NCBI GenBank assembly: GCA_023231475.1
Contig: JALJEE010000021.1
Span: forward strand, 1 to 62,835
Length of the DNA: 62,835 bases
From: Seison nebaliae
Taxonomy: Eukaryota; Rotifera; Pararotatoria; Seisonacea; Seisonidae
Direction of reading: 5' to 3'
Shown here: positions 48,679 through 59,203 of the stretch, one piece after another
Layout: the number at the start of each line of letters is the position of its first letter
Numbering within the stretch: position 1 is the first letter of the stretch
The notes under the pieces: model-generated
The model's input: only the letters and a program-made list of their open reading frames with translations
The model's database searches: none
Told to the model about the DNA's origin: nothing
Made by a program: the position numbers and the translations under genes

Positions 48679-51388
48679 ATTTTACCACTTTCCCACAACG
48701 AATTCAATCCATCAATTTTCTATTATTCTTCATTCCTTTTCACATTTTGCATTTACTTTCGTATCATCATCATCTTCTATAGTCAGAAGAGATTTGTAAA
48801 CAAACTTTTTATTTTATTTTATTTTATTTTCCGTTTTACAATAGTTCACTTTTCGATAATTATTTAAATACTTTCATTAGAAAACTATCTTACTCTATCA
48901 GAATTTTATTAATAAATTTAATTTTCTAACCTTTCCTCAATTGATTGAAATTTACCATAATCCCAATCGATTCTATTATTTTTGATTATTTAAATAATTA
49001 AAATTTAATTAATTATTTATTCAATTTTTTGAGCAAAAAATTATTGTATTGTACACACGAAATAACTTTTCTAATAAAGATTATATTTGTATTGACATCA
49101 AGGAAGTTCTCCCCGTTATTAACAACGAAAATGATTACAACGTTATTTCAATTTGATGAGTTAGAGAATGGTTTGTTGGACGATCCCTAATCGGAGTTTG
49201 GATTAATTGAAAGCATGTTTAAGTGATTTATTTGTATAAGTTCATTGATAATTGCATAGATTACATATTGAGGATTTGAAATATTGACTTTTGAGGGCGG
49301 TACGGGGGAGAGGGGGGGAACGTCCTTAAAATAGGATTGATGGAAAACGAGTGCCATCAATAAAAGATGGAAATAAGAAAATGATGAAGATAAAATCTGG
49401 TCGTCCAGTGTTGAATAGAGGAGAAAAGAAAACTTTTCCAAAAGAAGATATGTTTGTTTGCTAACGCACAATTTGGCGTTCACTGCAACAATTAACATTA
49501 CTATAATCGAGTGGAATGGAAAGAGAAGAGATGTGTGAAGAAATAATAAGAAGAGTTCTCTTCTTTGCACTAAAAGTGGAGGGATCGAGAAGTGAAGTAA
49601 AATAATGATAAGTTTCATTCTGTCTTCAAAGGTAATAATGGAATAGATTCATCGAAACGTTCACTCTTCAACAATACATCTACATCTCATGATTGAAGAT
49701 GTTGTGAGAAGTGAACAGTTGGGAAACTAATTTTTTGAATGACTGTCCCTGAATTGTTTTATAGTTATGTAATCTTATCGATTAGTAACAACAATATAAT
49801 GAAGGGAAATAGAAGGAGAAATGAATTGTTGAAAAAATGAGAATGAAATAAAATTTGAACGTGAAGATAATGAGATGTAAATAAAATGGACAATCTAAAT
49901 TTTAGGAAAATGTTATGAGTATGATAAGGAAGATTGTTATGATGATGATTTGTTTATGTTTTGAGATAATTTTATGAAAATTTATTATTTTTCTCGATCA
50001 ATTGAATGGTCGTGATTAATCTTGATAATGTTTTCCATTATAAACAGATAAATTCTTTCTTTTAATTACGACACATTCATTGTGAGAAGAGAATGTCCGT
50101 CTCTGTTGATAAATATAGCGACGATGAATTTGATTATGGTTTGTTCTAAATGAAATAATGAAACATTCAACCTTTAATATTTGTGTGTTTGATCATTCTT
50201 AATCTTGTGCTCATTATCTTTATTTCTTAACATTCGGCGGTGTAAATCCCTCTAACAAAACGTTTGGTATTAGTTAATATAACGTGTGTTGAAGACATTC
50301 GTCTCTCTATTCTATCGTTTACTCTTCAAATGGATAGGTAGTAATTTACGAACAATTATTTCTTTCTTTCCATCTGAAAACATTTCTCAAAATATATATC
50401 GTTGGAAAACGAAATAGAAATTAATCGAACTAAGAAAAACAACAACAACAATAATAATAATATTAAATAATAATAATTTCATTATGAATGTTGTTATGAT
50501 ATAAATGGATGGAAGATATATGATATACTCGTCAATACTACCATGGAATTTTAAGGAATTTATGTAAATAAATTCGGATAGGGATGATTATCTCCAAAAC
50601 CATCAGATCGTTTCCTTGAACAACATCATGTTCTATATGAATGACGTTCATTTCTCCCAATAATATGTTCAGATGGAGTTTAAGCGCAATGGAATGAAGC
50701 AATTTCATGGTGATGGGAAAGTCTTTAGTGGAATCCAAAAGGTATTAATAGTTTGCTCCCATTTTGATGTTGCATTCGTTTTTCCTTTCTCGTGAGAATG
50801 GAAGTAATTGGAAGAGGAAGAGAATTCCTCTCACAAAATAAATCAAATTGATATTAGGATAAACAAGATAATTATGAAAGAATGAACTTCGTATTTTTCA
50901 TTATTCCTAATACTTCAAATCCTCTTCAAATCATTAACTTCATTTCTCATCTAAATTTCTGGATAGTTTATTATTTCAAAATAATTTCCACTTCCTTCAA
51001 CTTCACTCACAGTTAATTGGTCGAGTTTGACGACTTGCACAATGGTAGAAGTGAGAAATGAATGAACTTAATTTAGATGAATAAAAATTTAGTTGAGAAA
51101 AAAGTTCGGAAGATTTATAAGTTTGATAATTTATCGGATCGTTATTCTCTCACGTTAATTTCTTTAAAAAATTATTATTCATTTATTATAATTTCTTTTT
51201 TTAATCGAATTGGAAACACATTCCATTTTTAGACTGTTATCATCCAGAGTACTCTTTATAGCGTTGCATTCGTTATCATCTACCTAAAATGCGCACGAAC
51301 AAATTCTTTCTTGTATAATTTATTTTCTGTACCGATTACATACTTTTGTACGTATGTGCTAGTAAGAATAGATCTCTGATCAATCAAA
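48679..51388. other. Noncoding region, no gene seen
   Basis: 2.7 kb between DENND6 and the tropomodulin gene, same strand. Contains the DENND6 3' flank (poly(A) signal at 49073), a G-rich tract at 49294-49318 and an (AAC/AAT)n tract near 50440-50475. Short frames here have no support. Confidence 0.6.
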
Positions 51389-54300
51389 ATGGGCAATAGT
51401 GACTCATCATTAAATAAATCTGAAAAGAAGAAGAGGAAAGGTAAGAAAGAGAGGAATGATGGTGCAGATCAGAAAACTTTTGCAATTGCTAATTCATCTG
51501 ATAACTTGAAAGAGAAGAGAACAGCTGAAATTGAAAATGGAGAGAGAACCACCGCAAGTTCATTGAGGTGTACAACTAATGTTACTGGAGATGGTAGTCA
51601 TCATCAATCATCAGCACCGCCCAAAAACGCCATTAGAGAAGAGAAAGAGCTGGAAATAATAGAAAATTCTCTCTATCAACATCATCATTCTCCGGAGCAG
51701 TTTCAACAAGCCAAACGTTCACCAATCGCAACCAAATCTCCTACATCTCCCACCAAACATCTTGATCATGTCGAGTCGGTCTCAATAGGAAGGTGCGAAC
51801 TCGAAAAAAATTCAAATATTCGAAATAGAACGAACAAACCTTCAAATAAAAAAATCGAAAATAAAGAAGAGAAAACAGATTTATCCATGAATTTACCCAG
51901 GTTGTCTGGATTCAAATATGAATCTCAAATTACACAGAAATATAACGATGATTCAATTTTCGATCCAGTTACTGGATTACGTCATGTGAAAACACCTGTT
52001 GGTCAACATGCTTTTATCGAAGATGATTTAAAAACAAGTTATACTCCACCGCAATCTAATCAATATCATTATCCGACGACACAAGCACAACAAGTAGCTC
52101 TCGATGATAGTGAGGCTCAGTTGTCCGCATTGGAGAAGTTGGAAATGGAGAGAGATCAGAAGATTCAGGAAACTTTAGAAACCGTTTCACCCGAATATAA
52201 TCCACACGCCTTCGTCAAATTGAAGAAAGTGGGAAAAAGTTTCTCGAAAACTTTTGATGAATCCACGATTGAACCGAATCAAACAACATCGCCACCGAAA
52301 ACTTCTCCAAAAATTCCACAATGGAAAAATGAAATGAAAAAACGGAATATTAAACGACGAGAAAAACCAGGCAAAACGGAACCATTATTCTTACAAGCGA
52401 CTCCCATCGAAAAGGAGGATGATAATAAAAATCAGAGTGATAATGAACCACCAGCAAGTCCCCCATCGTTTTGGTTGCAATGGCAAATACAACAGGAAGA
52501 TCGAAAAGAAAAATATCAAAATCGACGATCGATTGATCGATCAAATAATGAGATTGACAATAATGAACAACAAGCATTATTTTTAAATAAATTGAAACCG
52601 ATCGATGTAGAAATGAAGAAAGTGGAGACTGACATCGATCGAACGTCACCCAACACATTTCTTAAACCGTTACAACATCATTTACATCATCCGAAATATT
52701 TCGAACAACCAACATCTCCGAATGACAGCGAAATTTTCCAAGCTAAATTGAAACCCACAAAAAATCAGAATAAAGAAGAGAATAAAGAGAATGATAAGGA
52801 ATCGAGTTCGGATCGTCGAAAAATTTTAGCGATTCGAAAAAGTTTAAGAAGAACAAAAACTAAAGACTTATCATCATTAGCACCGGAAGAGATTAAAGAG
52901 AAGATGAAAGAAGATAATCTCATTGATGATAATGAAGAAGCATTAATTGGTGAAATTGAAGAGAAGAAGAAGAAATTGAAACAAGTCGTTCAAGTTAATC
53001 GTCCAACTACTTTCTATCAATCGATGGCAATCAAATTAGATGTTGACACCGAATCGCCAAAACAATCAAAAGAACTTTTTATTAAAGGACTTGGCTGGAT
53101 AACTTTAGCTCAACGTGACGTGATGAGAAAAGCTCATGAACGTTTCAAAATCCGACAACCAACATTAGAAGCGGTATTAAAACCGATGCCTGTACCTGAA
53201 TTTCGACCACCAGAAGGTGATGACAGTGAGATAGTTGTCCCAAATGAGAAATTTGAAGAGAATCGTTCTTATAAAACTGGATTGAAACATGTTCAAAAAA
53301 TGTTCGATAGTGACATGGAATATTCGCCGTTAACACGGCAAAATGACGAATTAATTAATGAGAGAGATAAATTGAAACATGTACCGGAAGACGGTAAATT
53401 TTTAAATTCCGTTCCCACCTCAATATCATCGATTATTTTTTATGGAAATATGTTTGCTCAGCTAGCTCGAAAACCGATAACTAACTAACAAAAATTTCAT
53501 ATTGAATTGAAGAAAAGATTCGATCTATTATTTTTCAAATTATTAACAACAACATTAATCGGTGGTTGACGAATTAGGTCGAAATGAGATGAAGACGCGA
53601 ACGTTACTTCCGTCATTATATTTCTGTCATTAATTAAATCGAACTAATATTTGAATGGAATTTGAAAAGAAATTTTATTAATTTTGTTTGTTCAACTCAT
53701 AATCTGCTTTCACTCATTTCTAATTCCATCTCTTCCACCTGTTATGATGGTGAGAGAAAGTTGTTTATTTTCATTAATAATTCCTCCTCCTTCCCATTAA
53801 TCAGTTTGTCAACTAAATGTCATTATAAAGAAAAAATCAATTGGATTTTCTCTTTTTGTTTCGTTTCAGAGAAACAAACTGTCACACGTCAGCGAACACT
53901 TCGCTATACTGAATCAACAGCTCTTATGTCGGGACCAGCGGCAAAATTATTTGGACGAGATCTCTCCGAATTCGCCAATCTCGATATCGACGATTTATTG
54001 AGTAAATTGACCGATGAAGAATTGGAGGAATTAAATAATGAAGTTGATCCAGATGATGCTTATCTTCCAGCATCGGAACGTTGTCGAGATCAAACAATTA
54101 AAGCACCAACTGGACCATTCGACAGGAAACATTTAGTTCAACATATCGCACTCGCCAGTCAACAAGAACCGGATTGGGACAATTTAGTTCCCTTCGAAAG
54201 TAAAACTAGAGGTTTACTATTCCATTCCTAATTCCATCTTTCATCAATTCGTCATGTATTTTGAAGGAAAAGTATGGAAAGCTCCACCACCACCCGAAGT

Positions 54301-55311
54301 CGAAGTTCCAGATGATCACGGATTAGTTTGTACTGAATGGGACGAATTATTAGAGAATGCGAATGAATCAGAAATTGTCGATCTAGCTGGTTTTGATTGA
54401 AATTTAAATTTGAAAATTTCAAATAATTTTTAAATTTCAGCTATTCTTGGATTTACCGGATTGATTAATCAAGTACAATATCATGCGGCTGTAACTGCTA
54501 AACCAGGAGCGGAAAGTCAATCTGGTTGGAATAGTGCGGCGAAAGCGGAAGTTCTACCCGTCCTACCAATGGAACCAGATAATGATACAGATCCAATCGA
54601 CAGTTTAAAGAAATTGAGAAATAATGAAGAATCATTAACTTCATTAAATTTGAATAATATCAAAGTTTAAATTATTTCTCATTAACACGTCAAATTTGAC
54701 GTTTTTAGGATTTGAAAGTCGACACCTTAGAAGAGATCGTTGAAGCAATGGGAGATAATCATCAATTGAAAGCCGTTGCCATGGCAAACGTCAATTTGAA
54801 TGATAAACTGGGAAAAGTTTCGAATTTTTTTTTATTTTACAAATATATTCTCAATTTGAATTAATAGAAAGTGGCGGATATGTTGGACAAGAATGAACAT
54901 TTGGAATCTTTGAATATTGAATCAAATAATTTAACACCACAATCGATGGTAGATATCGTACGTGCAGCTTGTGAACATGACAATATTAAAGAATTGAGAA
55001 TGGATAATCAAGTTCAATTTGACCTTTTTGTAATTTTAAAAATTTAATTATTTTTTAAAAATTTTTCAAAATATTTCTCCAATAGAGACAACATCATTTG
55101 GGATATGCAGCCGAATTAGCTATCGCTCAAGCTCTAGCGAACAATCACAATATAATTCGTCTCGGACTTTCCTTCGATTTCTTACCAGCTCGAATTCGTG
55201 TACAGGACGCTCTCAAAAGGAATTTAGATGAAAGTTCTTAATTTTTCCTTTTCGAATTATCGACAATTTATTTAAACTTCTAATTTTTTAGGACGACTCA
55301 ATCGATTATAA
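51389..55311 (+). CDS. TMOD: Tropomodulin with a long N-terminal extension
   Basis: Eight exons: 51389-53393, 53870-54211, 54267-54389, 54441-54664, 54709-54816, 54868-55011, 55086-55233, 55292-55311. 1037 residues in one consistent phase. Residues ~669-1037 are tropomodulin: NLDIDDLLSKLTDEELEELNNEVDPDDAYLPAS, the DQTIKAPTGPFDR block (tropomyosin and actin binding), RGKVWKAP, then leucine-rich repeats (LTSLNLNNIK, LESLNIESNNLTPQSM, IKELRMDNQ). It caps actin pointed ends. Exon 1 adds 668 Ser/Pro/Lys-rich residues starting MGNSDSS, an N-myristoylation-type start. Intron 1 is 476 bases with a GTAAAT donor, the only non-GTT donor I placed; it joins in phase (PED|EKQTV). The extension may be one isoform, with another promoter before exon 2. 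Confidence 0.85.
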
Positions 55312-55958
55312 AATGCAATTGAGAGTTGTGTGAAAAAGAAAGATAAAATCTTCAAAAAGTTGTGAGAGAAATCGAAGAAAGAATTAAATTTCTTTTATGA
55401 TGAGAATGATATCCAACTTGATCTCTAATTTCACATAATTTTTAATTTATCTAATTCATCGCTATTTGTAATAATTCTCTCAAAATAATTCTCCTTTATC
55501 AATATCGAATCGCTGCTATTTCGAACTATATGCGAATCGTTTCATTCATGAGATATCTCTCATCGGAAATATCTCATTTTCTCCAAAAATCGAAGAAAAA
55601 GCAAAAAAAAAACCGATAAGAAAAGTTCCATAAAATTTTATTATATCGAATTTATCCAACGCTTTCACCTCTCTTTCACATACTAATATATGATGAATTA
55701 TCATATTCGTTTTATCTTATCGATTAAAGAAAAAACAACAAAAATTTTAATTATTTTCTTGATTATTGTTTTTGGAGTAATAATCTGATTTTTCTTCTTT
55801 CTAATTCATAATATTTTTAATCTCATTATATATCTAACGATCCAAATAAAATTACAACATACGATATCGACCTAATTGTGGTCGATAATTCTTAAAATTA
55901 AAATTAATCACATCTCTTTTTAATTTGAGATTATTGTTCAATTTGTTTGTGAATTTGA
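55312..55958. other. Convergent 3' flanks
   Basis: A+T-rich sequence between the tropomodulin stop and the stop of the Cys-rich gene. AATAAA at 55845 on the plus strand. No gene seen. Confidence 0.6.
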
Positions 55959-56314
55959 TTATTTTTTGAGAACTCTGTCGAACATCGGTGCTCCCAATTT
56001 CACTCCAAAACATCCGACATGATCTTTCTTCTCGCCACATTTACAGTAGCAGGTAATCTCATAACCAGGAGTTGACATAACTTTTTGGAGATCTTTGAAG
56101 AAGTCGGAGAACATGGCACATTCAACGAATTCTTTTTGTTCTCTCTTCTTCGCATCACAACTGCAATCACAGTCAAGAAACTTCGTTTTGAAATGTTCCT
56201 TAGCTTCCTCATATTTCATGTCTTGGGGGAAACTGGCATCTGAAAATATCGATCACATATCGAATACGAGAATTCTAATTGTCACTAACTGATATTGCTA
56301 TTACTATTGCTCAT
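55959..56314 (-). CDS. Small Cys-rich protein, unknown
   Basis: Two exons, 56314-56290 and 56239-55959, with a 50-base intron (GTTAGT...TTCAG). 101 residues. A short Ser/Asn leader (MSNSNSNI) has no signal-peptide character. The core has two CxCxC motifs (DCDCSC and TCYCKC) about 45 residues apart, each followed by one further Cys (ECAMF, GCFGV). The symmetry suggests a metal-binding or disulphide module repeated twice. I recognise no family. If there is an unseen upstream exon with a signal peptide, a secreted disulphide protein would be the better reading. Confidence 0.55.
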
Positions 56315-56625
56315 GGTGGAATAGAAGTGAATAAGAAAAGGAAATAGTGCAACAAATAAAATGGGAAAGTTTAAACAAAGTAATTTAAAGTGGAAAAATT
56401 GAATTGAAAAAAAGTAGAAACTGACAAAATATGCGCTTTCTTCAAAATCTTTTTATAATTTATTCAATTTGAACTACTCTCATTAATATCCTTTTCGAAC
56501 ATCTCTCCAATAAATTTATTTCAATTTATTATTTAAATAAATCTCAAATTATTTCGATTTTATTAATTAAGCGAAAATTGAAGCGAAATAATAATATAAA
56601 ATGTTTGTTCATAAAAATGAAGAAA

Positions 56626-57370
56626 TTAATTGATTAATCCTTCTTGACATAATTCATCGATATTGAAAGTTTGTTGGTCTTTATTCTCCTCTTTCAAATT
56701 ATCAGAATAACCAGAATCTATTCTTAAATTTGTTATGTTGGTTAAAGTTCTTATAGAATTGGTATTTGATATTCCTTCTTCATATATGGGAATTTCATCA
56801 TTAATCGATATATTCATTTGTTGTTGTTTCTGAATTTGATTAGATTAAGTGTTAGTGTTTAATCTATTAGTTTTTTTCTTTTAAAAGACTAACTTTCATT
56901 AATGCTAATTTTCTTCTTTCGTTCGCGATTCTTTGCTTTTCTTTAATTCGTTTCAATCGTTCTTCACGTTTAAATGCTGCCAATTTGACTCGTTTTTCAA
57001 TCTGTCAAATTTATTCTTAAAATTCTTCAAAATTATTTATTAACTTCTTCTTTCGTTTCTTTTGTTTCTTTCGTTCCATTTGGCGGTTTCTATTTTCCAA
57101 GTTTAAATTAGATAAATAAAAATTAAATTTTTGAATAATTTAAGAAATTGAAACTCTTAAATTGAGTGGTGGCAATTTAGCAGGTGGTCGATTTCTAATA
57201 GTGGTCATATCAACAGTCCAACTATTGGGTTCGGGAACCTTCGAATGTATGGTCGAGGTGGTTCTCTTGATCTTAATCGGATTAGTTGGCATAACATTAG
57301 TCGTCGATTGTGTTTGCCTCAATTTTACAGGTTGAATTTTCTGAGGATTCCTTCCGATACTACAACCCAT
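56626..57370 (-). CDS. STMND1: STMND1-like (stathmin domain-containing) protein, N-myristoylated
   Basis: Four exons: 57370-57155, 57089-57045, 57001-56894, 56829-56626, with introns of 65, 43 and 64 bases, all GTT. 190 residues. It starts MGCSIGRN, a myristoylation and palmitoylation-type N-terminus shared with STMND1 (MGCGPS). SWTVDMTTIRNRPPAKLPPL resembles the STMND1 segment before its helix. A basic helix follows (EKRVKLAAFKREERLKRIKEKQRIANERRKLALM), like a stathmin-type tubulin-binding helix. The C-terminal FNIDELCQEGLIN recalls a short STMND1 motif but lies in a different order. The assignment is suggestive, not firm. Membrane-anchored microtubule regulation, possibly ciliary, would follow. 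Confidence 0.55.
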
Positions 57371-57611
57371 TTCTCTATAAGAAATTTTTTTTCACCGGTT
57401 TCTTTAACGTTTAAATTAAAATTTTTATAGAATTTATTTTCAAATTAGAACTGATAATGTAAAGTTTCTGACAATTAAAAATCTAATATATTACATCATT
57501 CATCAGTATGGTTTCCTTGTCAATTGGGAATTAATTGAATTTTTGATAAATTTATAATTTGTTGAGAAGAAAATTTAAAATAAATGAACATTCCTTAATT
57601 TTAGCTTTTAT

Positions 57612-58517
57612 TCAGAAATTTAACAAAACATCATCAGACAATTGGAGAAGGAGACGATAATCGATAAAAAGTAAATTCCATGGAAGATTGTCTATGGAAA
57701 CGTCAACTCGATTAATTCGATTCGTCTCCCAAGCACTTCCCCCAAAATAATTATTCAATCCCTTCAACAAACTTCTCAACAATTTATTATTCTCGAACTG
57801 CATAACTCCTATCTCCATGACAACAACAACAACAAATTTATTTTGTGTTTTCGGAAACCATTGTTCATTCAATTTGCATTGGTTGGGCAGGAAAGTTTCG
57901 TTACAAAAGAATCTCCATTCCGATCCTTCTACGTCGATTTTGAGGAAAACGAATTCGTTATCTTTCCGTTTCATTTCCATCAAAAGTGACGAGGAATTTA
58001 TTAATTGATTCGTTTTCAACATTCCACAATATCTCTCATTATTCTCATTGAAATTATTATAAATTTGACCGTTACCAGAATTGTTGATTGAAGGCGAACA
58101 AAACGAATAATTTATATGTGAATTCTCAATAATCGCTTTGTTGATGAGTTGGACTTTGTGAGAGATGTGATTGATTTCCATATTATCCTGTGAAATATTG
58201 AATAAAAGTCCATCAATTTCTAGTCCGATACATCGAATGTTCGGATTGAACAAAGAACAAATTGGCAATAAATAACTTCCGATATGACTTCCGATATCTA
58301 CGAAAATTTTTGAAATATTTTCATTTAAATTTATGAGATGAATTATCGATTCTATAATACGTCTCTCCCAAATTCCATGTTTTTCGATCTGAGAACTAAT
58401 TACATCACTTCCATTCAACAGATGAATAGGAAAAGATTCATTTCTCAATCTCAATTCACTTTTCCGAAAATCCACAATTTTCATAAGAATAAAAATTAAA
58501 AGAAAAAAAATTTTCAT
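57612..58517 (-). CDS. FkbM-type methyltransferase, ER/secretory
   Basis: A single exon of 301 residues. Residues 1-18 are a signal peptide or anchor (MKIFFLLIFILMKIVDF). The SAM-binding fold shows IFVDIGSHIGSYLLPICSLF (motif I), CIGLEIDGLLFNISQDNM (motif II), VQLINKAIIE, and FVFLKIDVEGSEWRFF, the DVEG motif typical of FkbM methyltransferases. Such genes are common and expanded in small invertebrates, with unknown substrates, probably glycans or small molecules. Same strand as SNRPG, 117 bases downstream of it. Confidence 0.82.
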   Translation of the reverse strand: MKIFFLLIFILMKIVDFRKSELRLRNESFPIHLLNGSDVISSQIEKHGIWERRIIESIIHLINLNENISKIFVDIGSHIGSYLLPICSLFNPNIRCIGLEIDGLLFNISQDNMEINHISHKVQLINKAIIENSHINYSFCSPSINNSGNGQIYNNFNENNERYCGMLKTNQLINSSSLLMEMKRKDNEFVFLKIDVEGSEWRFFCNETFLPNQCKLNEQWFPKTQNKFVVVVVMEIGVMQFENNKLLRSLLKGLNNYFGGSAWETNRINRVDVSIDNLPWNLLFIDYRLLLQLSDDVLLNF

Positions 58518-58634
58518 TGTTTTTTTTATAATCTAGAAAAATATCAGAAAAATAAAACAAATAAAATTGTGAGTTGGTTGTGAGGATAATGAAATTTTTA
58601 TTCAAAATAATAATTATAAAATTTATATCGTTTA

Positions 58635-58874
58635 TTAATGAATTGGGATACGTTCTTGAGCTTCCATCATTACGATACTATTGCCTCGAATGACCACCAT
58701 ACCAATCGGTACTTCATCGCCATTCTTCTTCACTTCCACTGTATTATCCAGAACGATATTGAGGAATGGATCATATCCTCTCAACACACCTTGCACATTC
58801 TGACCCGCATTTAATTTCAACAACAATTTCTTATCCACAAACTTCTTCAACTCCGGAGCATGTGCCTTACTCAT
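58635..58874 (-). CDS. SNRPG: SNRPG, small nuclear ribonucleoprotein G (Sm G)
   Basis: A single exon of 79 residues, the standard length. Sm1 motif: [31 protein letters not shown]. Sm2: [15 protein letters not shown]. It begins [16 protein letters not shown] and ends QERIPIH. It is part of the heptameric Sm ring on U1, U2, U4 and U5 snRNAs. Of note here because the introns of this genome have an unusual 5' splice site; nothing in SNRPG itself looks altered. Confidence 0.97.
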   Translation of the reverse strand: MSKAHAPELKKFVDKKLLLKLNAGQNVQGVLRGYDPFLNIVLDNTVEVKKNGDEVPIGMVVIRGNSIVMMEAQERIPIH

Positions 58875-59203
58875 GGTTAATCAAAATCTTTTGGGTGAAT
58901 TTAATTGAGTACGAATAGTTACTAAATTCTATCGTTCTCTTTCTAAGCCAACTATTTAGGATTTTCATGAATTTGGAAGAAGGATGAAATTAATTTAAAA
59001 TTAAATTATTCAATTAAATTTCGAATTAATCCGATGAACTTCTTTAAATTATTATAAGACTATTTGTTATTAATAAATAGACTTTGTTTCCATGGTAACT
59101 ATGTCATCTCTCATCAACTTTTGTAATTAGTTGAACATTGTGAGTGTGCTACGTTAGAGGGTGATATCAGATATTTAACTGATTAGAAGGAGAAATATCT
59201 TTT
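58875..59203. other. Intergenic, no gene seen
   Basis: 329 bases, A+T-rich, containing the SNRPG promoter and the 3' flank of the next gene. Confidence 0.6.
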
